A DNA stretch of 50,464 nucleotides from Pararcticibacter amylolyticus (GCF_003130405.1 NZ_QEAS01000010.1:206484-256947); one strand, 5' to 3'; counted from the first letter of the stretch, positions 26,661 to 35,953 are shown. The notes: generated by a model from the letters alone, not told the origin. Numbers and translations are program-made.

Positions 26661-29600
26661 TTAAATGCCCACTTTTAATGACAATGTAAACTGGCGGGGG
26701 ATCGGCAAAGCGACACCTCCGGAACCAAAAAACTCAGGATCCATTCCATTCAGTTTTTTATCTGAGTAAATCAGCCAGACATTGTTGGCAATGCCGCTCA
26801 GGGCAACGCTGTTCAATCCAATAGTTTTCAGCACCTTTGAAGGAAAGTTATATGATAATACCACTTGCTTGAGACGAACATACCCTCCATCTGCAACACG
26901 TACAGAAGAGTAGTTGTAACTGTTGTACGGATATATGCCATAAAGACCAGCCATCGTCCGTGTATCTATAATGGAAGGAATATTAGTCCCCCCCTCGTCA
27001 CCCGGAAGAACCCAGCGGTTTATAAATTCTTTGGGCATAGCATCAAGATCTGTAAAACTGGTATTTACATCCTGATAACTATTATTAAACATTGGAGACA
27101 ATCTGATCTTATTTCCGGCACTATAGGTAAAAAGAGCAGATAAACTTAAATTTTTCCAGGACAGCGAATTATAAAATCCTCCGCTGATAGTAGGATCTAC
27201 AGAGCCTTCGTATTTAAGATAAGAAGTTTCATCATCCTGCAGATATACATCGCTGCTTTTCTCCCCGTTCTCATTTATAAATTGAGGCAAGCCGTTTTCA
27301 GGATTCAGACCCTGAAAATCCAGAGAGAAAAGCCCCCTGTAGGGATGACCTTCCATTGGACCGCCATCGGGTTCAATTAAAGACCATATGTTCTCTGAAA
27401 CACGAAGATTGGTAATCTTATTCTTATTATAAGCAAAGGTCAGATTTGTTCTCCATTTCAGATCAGTATTTTGTATCACACCGGCACCCAGTGTAAGCTC
27501 AATACCATGAGACCTCATATCCGCGTAATTAGCATTCTTCTGATACTCACCTCCGATCGCTGAAGTTCTGATAGGACTAATCAGATCAAATCCATCCCTG
27601 CGGTAACCATCTACAGTCAGCGTGAAGCGTTCATTCAGAAACCCAAGGTCAATACCAACATTCAGGTCATACGATTTTTCCCAGGTTAATTCCGAATTTT
27701 CAAGATTATCTATGGTGATCCGTGATTCAACTTCACTGAGATATGGGCGTAAGGTACTTCCGCTTCTCAGCACCAGGCTCGAATTAGTGGCATTACCCAT
27801 ACTGGCTGTTAAACCATAACTGGCCCTAAGTGTGGCTCTGTTTATTACGGATTGTTTCTTCATAAAATCTTCCGTGTCTGCATTCCATGCCCCGCTAACA
27901 TTCCAGGTTGGAAGCCAGCGTGCTGTCCGGGCCCGGCCCAAAAGATTCGATCCGTCGTATCTCACGGTTCCATTGAAGTTATACTTTCCTTTATATGAAT
28001 ATGCCCCGTTTACAGCATATGCGATAAACCGGTCATAATTCCACTCCATTCCGTAATAATTAAAATTCCCCTCTACATCACGTTTAATTACTCTTGGATC
28101 TATATAAGGAACTCCACCTTTGTCGAACTGATAACCATAGCCATTATTAAATTTATTCTGCCTGTCAGCGTATCTGATCTCATGAGTAGCTAAAGCATGA
28201 AGAATATGATCTTTACGGATGGTCTTATCCCATTCCAGCTGGTGGCGAAAATTATAGCTGATAAGGTAATCGTCGTTCGTGTTATAAAATCCCCCATAGG
28301 GAAGAATTACAACCGGCTCCGCATCAGGATTATCAGGGTCCCTGTATAAAAATCTGTTACGTTCTCTAACTGTTGCATCGCCGGCAGCCCGGTAGGCTTC
28401 AGACATATTCGCCTTCTCCTTTACCTTATGTTCGCGATTCGTTTTAGCATACCTGAGAGCTCCCAACGCAGTATATTTCAGCGAGGGTATAATTTTGTAA
28501 GTCCCCTCACCCTGAAGCTTCAGATCTATCATGGAAAGATCCAGCGTATTATTGTCAAGCTCATTTATAATATTGAAGGGAGCAAAATTTCTTCTGAAAT
28601 ATTCAAGATCACCATTTCCGTCATAAGCAGTCAGCGTACGGCTGGTGTTAAGCGCATAACTAAACGGATTTATATCAAAATCACGGTCGTAACGGCCTTC
28701 TACGGGATTACTGTTCCTTCCTACTGTTCCGGGAGCTTGCTGGTCCCGGATCGATCCTTGCGTTATAAAACCGAGGGAAATTTTCTTTGAAAGATCAAAA
28801 TTGGCCCTCATGTTTCCCGTATATCTTTTTACATTATCCCCAATCGTCCATCCATTATCATGAAGATAACTTGTAGATACATACAACTGCGATTTCTCAC
28901 TTCCTGAAGACACACTGAAGGAATGTTCCTGCAGCAAAGAATTCCGAAACAAAACATCAAACCAGTCAGTATTGGCCTGGGCATACCTGGTGAGAAAAGT
29001 ATTCCTCGCCTCCGCAGTTTTAGGCAAGCCAAACTGCCCGTTACTTTGCTCATACTGATTATACAGATCATTCAGCTTGGTAAAGATCCCTCCATCAGCC
29101 TTTCTGGATGTTTCAGATGCCAGCAACCACCCTTTGTTCTCCATCTCCATGTACACCGCCATTTGATCTGCCGAGTTCATGATATTAAAATTGTCATACG
29201 AAGGCTTGAGGTAAGTAGAGAAGTTACCGGTATACGCAACCACTGGTTTTCCTATCTTTCCTTTCTTTGTAGTTACTACAATGACACCATTCATGGCTCT
29301 GGCACCATAGAGAGAGGTAGCTGAGGCATCTTTTAATATCTGGAAGCTCTCTATATCTTCTGCATTCAACCCCGCCACGGAAGATCCGATCAAAGTTGTT
29401 GCATCACCAGTAGAAAGCTGCTCATTGGAGACATTCACCACATCCTCCAAAATCACACCGTCCACAACCCACAGAGGTTTGTTATCGCCGGTAATGGAAG
29501 TGGCTCCCCGGATTCGAATTTTGGGCGCAGCACCAAAGGTTCCCGATACGTTCTGAACCGACACACCCGCTGCCCGTCCCTGAAGCATTCTGCTGACATC

Positions 29601-30305
29601 TGTAATACCTTCCTGCTTTACATCACTTCCTTTTAGGGTGACTGCAGATCCGGTAAAAAGTTTCCTGGGTATAGACTGATATCCATTCACCACTACCTCT
29701 TCCAAAGCATTCACATCCTCTTCCAATGTCACGTTAATCGCCGTTCTCCCGTTAACAGGCACTTCCTGGCTTTTAAAGCCTATCATCGAAAAAACAAGAG
29801 TAGCTCCTTCTTTAACCCGGAGGGAATATTCGCCGTTCATTCCTGTTGCCGTACCATTCTTTGTGCCTTTTTCAAGCACATAAATACCCGGTGTAGCATC
29901 GGTTCCGGCTTTGGTCCTGACATGTACAGTACCTTTTACTACTATATCATCTCCCTGCTTTTTCACGGCCGATGAAGCCACGGCCTTCTTCAGGATCACT
30001 TTATTATCAATGATCTTATAAGTTATCCCATTAGATAAAAGTTGATTCAGCGCTTTATCCAGTGGCGCCGTATTTTTATCCGCTTCTATTATGCTTTCCT
30101 TATTGATCTGCGCCGCGTCATATACAAAACTCACCTGGTATTGCTTTTCCAGGCTTTTTATAAAATCACCCAGCTTCTGTCCCACCGGAGTGCCATGCTG
30201 GCTATTCACTTCAGCTCTTAAGCTGAAAACCGAAAAGACCATGGCTGTTGCCAGCAGCAGAAGCAGCAACATCCGCTTTTTCTTTTTGTAAACGTTTTCG
30301 TTCAT
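26661..30305 (-). CDS. SusC/RagA-family TonB-dependent transducer with STN domain
   Basis: 1214 residues, about 220 longer than the window's other SusC. After the signal sequence (to about 31) there is an STN domain (44-107, with FIKSLEKQYQVSFVYD), a carboxypeptidase-D regulatory-like domain (about 123-205), the plug (EEVVVNGYQSI; motif ARAMNGVIVVTTKKG) and the barrel ending LSLKVGI. The STN domain is the signalling module that contacts an anti-sigma factor, here the FecR protein encoded 39 bp upstream. It imports an unknown ligand with its SusD partner and reports its presence to the ECF sigma factor. Confidence 0.94.
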   Translation of the reverse strand: MNENVYKKKKRMLLLLLLATAMVFSVFSLRAEVNSQHGTPVGQKLGDFIKSLEKQYQVSFVYDAAQINKESIIEADKNTAPLDKALNQLLSNGITYKIIDNKVILKKAVASSAVKKQGDDIVVKGTVHVRTKAGTDATPGIYVLEKGTKNGTATGMNGEYSLRVKEGATLVFSMIGFKSQEVPVNGRTAINVTLEEDVNALEEVVVNGYQSIPRKLFTGSAVTLKGSDVKQEGITDVSRMLQGRAAGVSVQNVSGTFGAAPKIRIRGATSITGDNKPLWVVDGVILEDVVNVSNEQLSTGDATTLIGSSVAGLNAEDIESFQILKDASATSLYGARAMNGVIVVTTKKGKIGKPVVAYTGNFSTYLKPSYDNFNIMNSADQMAVYMEMENKGWLLASETSRKADGGIFTKLNDLYNQYEQSNGQFGLPKTAEARNTFLTRYAQANTDWFDVLFRNSLLQEHSFSVSSGSEKSQLYVSTSYLHDNGWTIGDNVKRYTGNMRANFDLSKKISLGFITQGSIRDQQAPGTVGRNSNPVEGRYDRDFDINPFSYALNTSRTLTAYDGNGDLEYFRRNFAPFNIINELDNNTLDLSMIDLKLQGEGTYKIIPSLKYTALGALRYAKTNREHKVKEKANMSEAYRAAGDATVRERNRFLYRDPDNPDAEPVVILPYGGFYNTNDDYLISYNFRHQLEWDKTIRKDHILHALATHEIRYADRQNKFNNGYGYQFDKGGVPYIDPRVIKRDVEGNFNYYGMEWNYDRFIAYAVNGAYSYKGKYNFNGTVRYDGSNLLGRARTARWLPTWNVSGAWNADTEDFMKKQSVINRATLRASYGLTASMGNATNSSLVLRSGSTLRPYLSEVESRITIDNLENSELTWEKSYDLNVGIDLGFLNERFTLTVDGYRRDGFDLISPIRTSAIGGEYQKNANYADMRSHGIELTLGAGVIQNTDLKWRTNLTFAYNKNKITNLRVSENIWSLIEPDGGPMEGHPYRGLFSLDFQGLNPENGLPQFINENGEKSSDVYLQDDETSYLKYEGSVDPTISGGFYNSLSWKNLSLSALFTYSAGNKIRLSPMFNNSYQDVNTSFTDLDAMPKEFINRWVLPGDEGGTNIPSIIDTRTMAGLYGIYPYNSYNYSSVRVADGGYVRLKQVVLSYNFPSKVLKTIGLNSVALSGIANNVWLIYSDKKLNGMDPEFFGSGGVALPIPRQFTLSLKVGI

Positions 30306-30344
30306 AGTAATCCTGTTTGTTGAATAGAAAATTATAGAGATTGA

Positions 30345-31316
30345 TTAATTGCTTTGTACTACCAGCACGCTATCTTGCTTGCTGATCTGCAGAGGATAGG
30401 TTTCCTGGAGAATCTCCAGTATTTCCTCCAGCTTATTGTCTTTGAAGTTTGCATTAAACTTATTGAAAGAAGACAACGAATCCTTGTATCTGAATTTTAC
30501 TCCATAGCATTTCTCAAGGATTTTAAAAACCTCGGGAAGAGGAGTATCGACGAATTTCAATTCATGAGTAAGCCAGGCATATTCAGTTCCGGCTTTGTCA
30601 GTAAACCGGCTGATCCGGCCTGTTTCTGATGAGTAAATAAGTCCGTCGCCCGCAGTAAGAACCGAAGAACTGTTTCCGTCAGGTGCTTCAAATTTGATTT
30701 TCCCGCTTCTTACTGCCAGCTCAATTTGCTTATGCTCGTTTTTTACATTAAAAGAGGTTCCCAGTACTGTGACTTTCGATGATTCCACGGCGACAACAAA
30801 CTCCTGGTTGGCCTTCTTTACAATATCAAAAAAAGCCGCACCCCTTACCAGGAAAACCGATCTCGTGCCTGCCTTCATTTTTTCCGGGTACCGCACCGTA
30901 GTGCCTTTAGACAAATAAATTTTCGAGCCATCGGGCAATAAAACGGAATCAATGGCAGTACCGGTCGTCTTTGTGATATAATGAACTTCGGTAAATGTTG
31001 AGTACCCCCAGTAACCGGCAATAAAGAGAACTGCGACAGCAGCAGCTGCGTACCATATTTTCCATCTCCCGCTTCCCCTGTTTTTGCTGCTGTACCCCAG
31101 CCGGTTTGACAAGCGTTCAAGAGCATCTTCGGTGTTTAATGCATCCAGATGCTTCACCTCGGGTGAAATATTCCATACTCTCTCGATTTCAAGATAGAAC
31201 TCGTCATTCTCTATTGAGGCAGATCTGAAACGACTAACCTCTTTCTCCAGTTCCTGATCAGACGGATCGTTTAGGTATTGGACAATATTGATTATAAAAG
31301 CCGTATTTTCCCTCAT
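30345..31316 (-). CDS. FecR-family anti-sigma factor
   Basis: 323 residues from the ATG at 31316; a GTG six codons upstream (31334) is the alternative start. A short cytoplasmic N-terminal region is followed by one transmembrane helix (around residues 86-107, IWYAAAAVAVLFIAGYW), a periplasmic FecR domain (VLLPDGSKIYLSKGT onward) and a C-terminal DUF4974 region (from about 250), which is the part that meets the STN domain of the transducer. It holds the ECF sigma factor inactive until the ligand is bound. It lies between the sigma factor gene and the STN-SusC gene, all on one strand. Confidence 0.92.
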   Translation of the reverse strand: MRENTAFIINIVQYLNDPSDQELEKEVSRFRSASIENDEFYLEIERVWNISPEVKHLDALNTEDALERLSNRLGYSSKNRGSGRWKIWYAAAAVAVLFIAGYWGYSTFTEVHYITKTTGTAIDSVLLPDGSKIYLSKGTTVRYPEKMKAGTRSVFLVRGAAFFDIVKKANQEFVVAVESSKVTVLGTSFNVKNEHKQIELAVRSGKIKFEAPDGNSSSVLTAGDGLIYSSETGRISRFTDKAGTEYAWLTHELKFVDTPLPEVFKILEKCYGVKFRYKDSLSSFNKFNANFKDNKLEEILEILQETYPLQISKQDSVLVVQSN

Positions 31317-31468
31317 CCTTACATACTTTCCCACAGAGACAAATAACAGCGAGCTTTACCCCTAGTTGTTTTCAAAAAAAAATTAAATTCTTTAAAAACA
31401 CCCAAAAACAACAGGTTATTTCAATAAAACTGATTTAAAAAAGACAAACAATACAAAAAAACAACTTA

Positions 31469-32104
31469 TCAACACATCTCTCCCAAGCCAAAAGCAGTCA
31501 AAACAACAAACACTGAAAGCAACTTAAGTCTATATTCACCACTCCTCTCACCTTTCCCTTCTAAAAGACGAAACCTGAGAATCTTCAAAGCATTTGAAAC
31601 ATGATTTTCAACCGTTCTTTCTGAGATATTCAACAGGGCAGCAATCTCCCGGTATTTAAGACCTTCGAATCTGCTCATCTTAAAAACCCGTTTACATTGC
31701 TCGGGCAATTTCTCAATTTCCAGAAAAATAATCTTCTTAATTTCCTGTTCCTCGTGTAAATCATCGAAACTCTCATCCGCCATTGTACCGGCAATTTTTA
31801 AATGATGCAACTCGATGTTCTTTTGCCGGTTAACATAATTTATAGACATATTGATAACCGAACGATACAGATAAGGCCTCACCACATTAACTCCTTCCAG
31901 CAAAGACGGCTGTTCCCAAATCCTCACAAATACATCCTGAACGATTCCCTCTGCGATAAATGTGTCTTTTACATATTTAACAGATGCAAGAGCCAGGTTC
32001 TGAAAATAGCTCGAGTACAATAGTGTAAAGATCCCGTAGTCATAACTACGAAGTCCCGACAAAATTTGCTCGTCTGTAAATCCACTTAGTCCCTGTTTGC
32101 TCAA
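31469..32104 (-). CDS. ECF RNA polymerase sigma factor
   Basis: 211 residues. Sigma-2 region about 25-95 (TFIAEGIVQDVFVRIWEQ), sigma-4 region about 125-182 with helix-turn-helix YREIAALLNISERTVENHV. The reading frame has no ATG near the expected N-terminus; the start is TTG at 32104, just after an in-frame stop, and the sequence from there begins as ECF factors usually do. A short hydrophobic C-terminal tail (about 193-207) is present. It should direct transcription of the downstream SusC/SusD locus when released by FecR. It is divergent from pntA. Confidence 0.92.
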   Translation of the reverse strand: MSKQGLSGFTDEQILSGLRSYDYGIFTLLYSSYFQNLALASVKYVKDTFIAEGIVQDVFVRIWEQPSLLEGVNVVRPYLYRSVINMSINYVNRQKNIELHHLKIAGTMADESFDDLHEEQEIKKIIFLEIEKLPEQCKRVFKMSRFEGLKYREIAALLNISERTVENHVSNALKILRFRLLEGKGERSGEYRLKLLSVFVVLTAFGLGEMC

Positions 32105-32354
32105 TGCGGTTTAGAAAATGTTTTCCAACTACTAATATATGAACACTGGCGGTAAATTCCCTTTTTTTTAACAAAAACTTATCCTGCAGGCAACAACATG
32201 ATTGAGGCAATACAAAATCCCCACGCGGCCCGTCAAAAACACCAAAGCTCCTCAGCCACAAATTATTTACACCCCTTTCTTGCTATAGTAAACAATGTTG
32301 CTTAACATTGCTTCAACCATTCAGGTAAAACTAAACTAATAAATAAACCAGGCA
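32105..32354. other. 250-bp divergent promoter region (sigma factor / pntA)
   Basis: No gene is seen. It contains the inverted repeat CAATGTT-GCTT-AACATTG at 32293-32310, 45 bp upstream of the pntA start, which could be an operator or a small hairpin. I could not identify a firm promoter for either side. Confidence 0.45.
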
Positions 32355-33494
32355 ATGAAGATAGGCGTTCCAAAAGAGTCCAAACTTCACGAAAAAAGAG
32401 TAGCCCTTACTCCGGACATAGCAAAACAACTTATAGCAAAGGGATTCGAAATAACCATTGAAGCAGGAGCCGGCGAAGGATCATTTTTCTCCGACGAATG
32501 CTACCGGCAGGCAGGTGCAAAAACTGCATTGACGGAAGAAGTTTTTGACGCGGATATAGTACTAAAAGTCGATGCCCCCACACAGGAAGAGGCGAACCTG
32601 ATGAAAGAAGGATCCGCCTGCATATCCATGCTATATGCTTATACCAGGCCGGAGCTGATAGAAACTTTTATTAACAGGAAGATCACTTCTTTTGCCATGG
32701 ATGCCGTTCCGCGTATATCGCGGGCTCAAAAGATGGATGCACTCAGTTCCCAGGCAAATATTGCAGGCTACAAAGCGGTCATCCTCGCTGCCGACCAGCT
32801 CGGCAGAATATTCCCCCTCATGATGACGGCCGCAGGAACAGTAACACCGGCAAAAGTGCTTATTTTCGGAGCCGGAGTTGCGGGCTTACAGGCTGTTGCC
32901 ACAGCTAAACGCCTTGGCGCTGTAGTGGAAGTGTCAGATGTAAGGCCGGAAACGAAAGAACAGGTGGAATCTCTTGGAGGCAAGTTTCTGACTGTAGACG
33001 GCGCAGGCGACGTAAAAATACAGGGAGGATATGCCCGGGATGTTTCTCCCGAATTTCTTCAGAAGCAAAAAGAACTGATCGCTAACAAAATCAAAGAAGC
33101 CGACATTGTGATCACTACAGCTTTAGTAATGGGTAAAAAGTCACCGGTACTGGTAACCGCAGAAATGGTCAGGTCAATGAAAAACGGATCTGTCATAGTA
33201 GATCTTGCGGTTGAATCCGGCGGAAACTGTGAACTCAGTGAATACAATAAAACAGTCAATAAGCATGGCGTGACTATCATAGGCGAAGCTAACCTCCCTG
33301 CACTTGTACCGGTAAACTCCAGCCAGCTTTACGCTGTTAATATTTCAACACTTTTACTTCATCTGGCCACAAGCGAAGGCTTTAATCTCGATCCGGAAGA
33401 GGAAATAACAAAAGGCACCCTGATCACCAGGGAAGGAGAGCTCGTCCATGAGTTCACAAAATCCATCCTGGACAAACATACAAATCTGGTGTAG
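32355..33494 (+). CDS. pntA: NAD(P) transhydrogenase alpha-1 subunit (PntA domain I), stand-alone
   Basis: 379 residues, the size of the soluble NAD(H)-binding domain I subunit of three-part transhydrogenases. The start is MKIGVPKESKLHEKRVALTP. The RQD-type loop is seen in RISRAQKMDALSSQANIAGY and the Rossmann motif in IFGAGVAGLQAVATA. Alanine dehydrogenases share the fold but lack this RAQKMDALSSQANIAGY loop, which is diagnostic for PntA. Normally genes for a small membrane subunit and PntB follow directly; here an FMN reductase gene follows instead, after a hairpin terminator. The partners may be elsewhere, or this protein acts alone. Confidence 0.88.
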   Translation: MKIGVPKESKLHEKRVALTPDIAKQLIAKGFEITIEAGAGEGSFFSDECYRQAGAKTALTEEVFDADIVLKVDAPTQEEANLMKEGSACISMLYAYTRPELIETFINRKITSFAMDAVPRISRAQKMDALSSQANIAGYKAVILAADQLGRIFPLMMTAAGTVTPAKVLIFGAGVAGLQAVATAKRLGAVVEVSDVRPETKEQVESLGGKFLTVDGAGDVKIQGGYARDVSPEFLQKQKELIANKIKEADIVITTALVMGKKSPVLVTAEMVRSMKNGSVIVDLAVESGGNCELSEYNKTVNKHGVTIIGEANLPALVPVNSSQLYAVNISTLLLHLATSEGFNLDPEEEITKGTLITREGELVHEFTKSILDKHTNLV

Positions 33495-33497
33495 ACA

Positions 33498-33532
33498 CAA
33501 AGCGGGGCAGCATCGTCGTCCGCCCCGCTTTG
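33498..33532 (+). terminator. Hairpin terminator after pntA
   Basis: 11-bp perfect stem CAAAGCGGGGC / GCCCCGCTTTG with a 13-nt loop, starting 4 nt past the pntA stop. The T content after it is modest, so it is a probable rather than certain intrinsic terminator. Confidence 0.65.
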
Positions 33533-33636
33533 CACTTATTCTTCGCAACAACCACCTTTATCCTAAATTTCTTAATCTATATCAAGAGTTTTTCAAAAAG
33601 CCTTTTCTTGTTTTGTATAAGCAAAAACGAAGACTC

Positions 33637-34203
33637 ATGTTTAATCTAAAGATCATCAACTCTACCACGAGACCCGGAAGAAAAGGTCCGGTAATTGCCG
33701 CATGGATTGCGGAGACCGCTAAAAAACATCCTGAATTTAATATCGAGCTCCTGGACCTTGGAGAGATCAACCTGCCCATGATGGATGAACCCTCGCATCC
33801 AAGGCTTCAGAAATATGAACACCAGCATACTAAAGACTGGAGTGCTAAGATTAATGAAGCGGATGCTTTTATAATGGTTACGGCCGAATACAACTTTGCT
33901 TTCCCCGCTCCGTTAAAAAATGCACTGGACTACCTTGCACATGAGTGGGCCTACAAACCCGTCGGCATTGTCAGCTATGGAGGAGCCTCCGGAGGTACGC
34001 GTTCAGCACAAATGCTAAAGCAGGTGCTGACTACCTTAAAGATGGTTCCCCTGGTTGAAACGGTAGCTCTTCCTTTTTATAATCAGTTCCTGACACAGGA
34101 CGACCAGTTTAATCCAAATGAGATCACGGCAAAAGCTGCCGAAGACATGCTGAATGAACTTGTACGCTGGGCGGAAGCACTAAAGCCTCTCAGAGGGAAA
34201 TAA
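33637..34203 (+). CDS. NADPH-dependent FMN reductase family protein
   Basis: 188 residues from the ATG at 33637; the frame stays open further upstream but that part overlaps pntA and the hairpin, so it is not used. Flavodoxin-like fold: phosphate-binding loop NSTTRPGRKGP at the N-terminus and TAEYNFAFPAPLKNALDYL in the middle, followed by GGASGGTRSAQ, as in azoreductase/chromate-reductase-type FMN reductases. Cytoplasmic, uses NAD(P)H to reduce quinones, azo dyes or flavin. Placement behind a transhydrogenase domain suggests a redox-balance role, but the terminator in between argues against tight co-transcription. Confidence 0.88.
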   Translation: MFNLKIINSTTRPGRKGPVIAAWIAETAKKHPEFNIELLDLGEINLPMMDEPSHPRLQKYEHQHTKDWSAKINEADAFIMVTAEYNFAFPAPLKNALDYLAHEWAYKPVGIVSYGGASGGTRSAQMLKQVLTTLKMVPLVETVALPFYNQFLTQDDQFNPNEITAKAAEDMLNELVRWAEALKPLRGK

Positions 34204-34266
34204 TAGAATCTCAGGCGATTAGTTGCAGCAGAAGACGATAATTACATATACCTCATTATAAGAAAA

Positions 34267-34295
34267 GGGAGACTCGCGCCTCCCTCTCTCTTTTT
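34267..34295 (+). terminator. Possible terminator after the FMN reductase gene
   Basis: Short GGGAG/CTCCC stem with an 8-nt loop followed by a pyrimidine run ending in five T. It lies between convergent genes (FMN reductase plus, bestrophin minus). Confidence 0.45.
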
Positions 34296-34310
34296 GATTT
34301 AATATTTGTT

Positions 34311-35240
34311 TTAAAGAATGTAGAATACTTTAGCTCCTTCCAGAGATCCGGATGCCTGTTTATTTTCGTGATGATAGGTTTCCTTCAGCATTTGTTTGAT
34401 ATCCCGTTCGATAGTCTGCGATATTGTACTTGTCGGAGTATCGGTGGGTTTGTTCTCAAACGGATCCTGCAGATGAATTGCCATTTTCTGAATCAGGAAG
34501 AAAGAGCAGGAAATCGCAATTACCAGCGGAACTTCGACGATACCAAAGAACTCGATCAGCCCGAAGGGAAGCAGCATGATGAACATAATAAGGGAGAAAT
34601 GAATATATACACTGTAGGTAGCTGGGAAAATCGTGTTCTTAATCCTCTCACAACCACCCATCTCATTCGAGAAACGAGTCAGGGTTTTATCCATTTCCAC
34701 CTGCTGATACTCATTGATCCAGCCAAGCTTGAAGGCATTTCTTAAATCTTCTCCATGGAGTTCAAGTAAGGCCATCGGCACATTGCTATAGCGGCTAACA
34801 TAGTCAAGTTCCTTGCCTGAGATATATTTCTCAAGTCCGTGCAGGGGGTCCTGCTTTCTGAGATGCCTGCTCAAGCTGTAACACCACGCAATCTGCCTTT
34901 TGGCCATACGCTCACAAAACGCTCTTTCTTCGGCACTCCCCATGTGGGTATCCACAAATGTGAGCAATTGCCTGGTCAGTGTCCTTGAATCGTTCACAAT
35001 AGCTCCCCAGATCGTCCGGGCCTCCCACCAGCGATCATAAGCCTGGTTCGACTTAAATGCCAGCAGCAGCGAAATAACGGTACCGAGAATAGTAGGAACT
35101 GCAATAGGTATTGAGATCCGCGTAAAATGAAAACTATTATATAAAACGGCTATGGCCACTGCATAGATGGTAACAAATAGGATCTCCTTTTTGATCTTAC
35201 CTGCTATATAACTAATTGGAATATTCTCTTTTAATAACAT
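34311..35240 (-). CDS. Bestrophin-like channel (UPF0187) family membrane protein
   Basis: 309 residues. Hydrophobic segments near 22-42, 46-64, and two more at about 213-256. The hallmark LAFKSNQAYDRWWEARTIWG (about 59-78) matches bacterial bestrophin homologues, which form pentameric ion channels in the inner membrane. It lies 18 bp downstream of the universal-stress-like gene and is likely co-transcribed. Ion selectivity (cation versus anion) cannot be told by eye. Confidence 0.87.
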   Translation of the reverse strand: MLLKENIPISYIAGKIKKEILFVTIYAVAIAVLYNSFHFTRISIPIAVPTILGTVISLLLAFKSNQAYDRWWEARTIWGAIVNDSRTLTRQLLTFVDTHMGSAEERAFCERMAKRQIAWCYSLSRHLRKQDPLHGLEKYISGKELDYVSRYSNVPMALLELHGEDLRNAFKLGWINEYQQVEMDKTLTRFSNEMGGCERIKNTIFPATYSVYIHFSLIMFIMLLPFGLIEFFGIVEVPLVIAISCSFFLIQKMAIHLQDPFENKPTDTPTSTISQTIERDIKQMLKETYHHENKQASGSLEGAKVFYIL

Positions 35241-35258
35241 ATACTTCTTTTTCTTAGG

Positions 35259-35750
35259 TTAAACTTCTGCGAATACGTTTCCGTTAACAACGGACTTTCT
35301 TTCCTGCGCCACTCCTCCTTTTGTAGCTCTCCCTGCTACATCTATTACCGGAACGCCGCTTTTTTGAAGCAGCACAGAGGGATCAATACTGTATTTGTGA
35401 ATCTTCTTCACAGAGCAGCTCAGAGGATTGAGGATGTAGTTTACATCGTTTCTCTCTATAAAATTCCTTAACATACTAAGGGTACTGCCATAAAAGAATT
35501 CGATCTTTATTGATTTCACTGAAGGGCAGATCAATTTAATTTCCCTGCATCTTCTGTAAAAATCATCACTTACGAGTTCAAACTCGCTGCTTCTTCTTGA
35601 TAAAAGAAGCAATTCAGTCTCCGAATCAGAGAGCTTAAACATGTGAGTGAAAACTACGGTCAGATCTTTACCTTCAAAACGGGCACAAAGTGACGGAATA
35701 CAATCTAAAGCTGAGACACTAAAATCTGTCGGGATTAATACTGTTTGCAT
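35259..35750 (-). CDS. Universal stress protein (UspA)-like protein
   Basis: 163 residues from the ATG at 35750; a longer frame to 35777 is less likely because MQTVLIPTDFSVSAL is the usual start of the family. Single Usp alpha/beta domain; the nucleotide-binding G-x2-G-x9-G-S/T signature is not evident, so ATP binding is doubtful. The middle of the protein is diverged. It forms an operon with the bestrophin-like gene. An unusual AT-rich repeat array lies directly upstream of its start. Confidence 0.75.
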   Translation of the reverse strand: MQTVLIPTDFSVSALDCIPSLCARFEGKDLTVVFTHMFKLSDSETELLLLSRRSSEFELVSDDFYRRCREIKLICPSVKSIKIEFFYGSTLSMLRNFIERNDVNYILNPLSCSVKKIHKYSIDPSVLLQKSGVPVIDVAGRATKGGVAQERKSVVNGNVFAEV

Positions 35751-35807
35751 AGTTAAAAATTTAAAAATCCAACTCAATTATCTATATCACAATATTACCG
35801 CCGACTT

Positions 35808-35953
35808 ATTAAAAGAATTTAAGACACCTATTAGAATATTATTAGAAGTTATTAAAGAAATTTAAAGAAAAACTCACCAAAAGAACACACAACACCCGAT
35901 ACTTATTAAAAAACAAGCACACTAAAACAAATTACATTAGAAAGTTATTAGAA
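35808..35953. repeat. Helically phased ATTA(G/A)AA repeat array upstream of the stress-protein operon
   Basis: ATTAGAA occurs at 35830, 35841, 35937 and 35947, with the related ATTAAAAGAA at 35808 and ATTAAAGAA at 35851. Spacings are 22, 11, 10 and, in the second group, 10 bp, i.e. whole helical turns. The array lies 58-203 bp upstream of the Usp-like ATG and ends 22 bp short of the histidine kinase stop codon. Direct repeats at one-turn spacing are typical of OmpR-family binding sites, and an OmpR-type regulator is encoded next door. Confidence 0.5.

Noticed and set aside
32355-33494. Alanine dehydrogenase as identity for the pntA-like gene
   Set aside because: Shares fold and N-terminal motif, but the RAQKMDALSSQANIAGY loop and the following FPLMMTAAGTVTPAKV are those of transhydrogenase alpha subunits.
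33448-33636. N-terminal extension of the FMN reductase frame back into pntA
   Set aside because: It overlaps the end of pntA and the terminator hairpin, has no family similarity, and the flavin-binding motif begins normally after the ATG at 33637.
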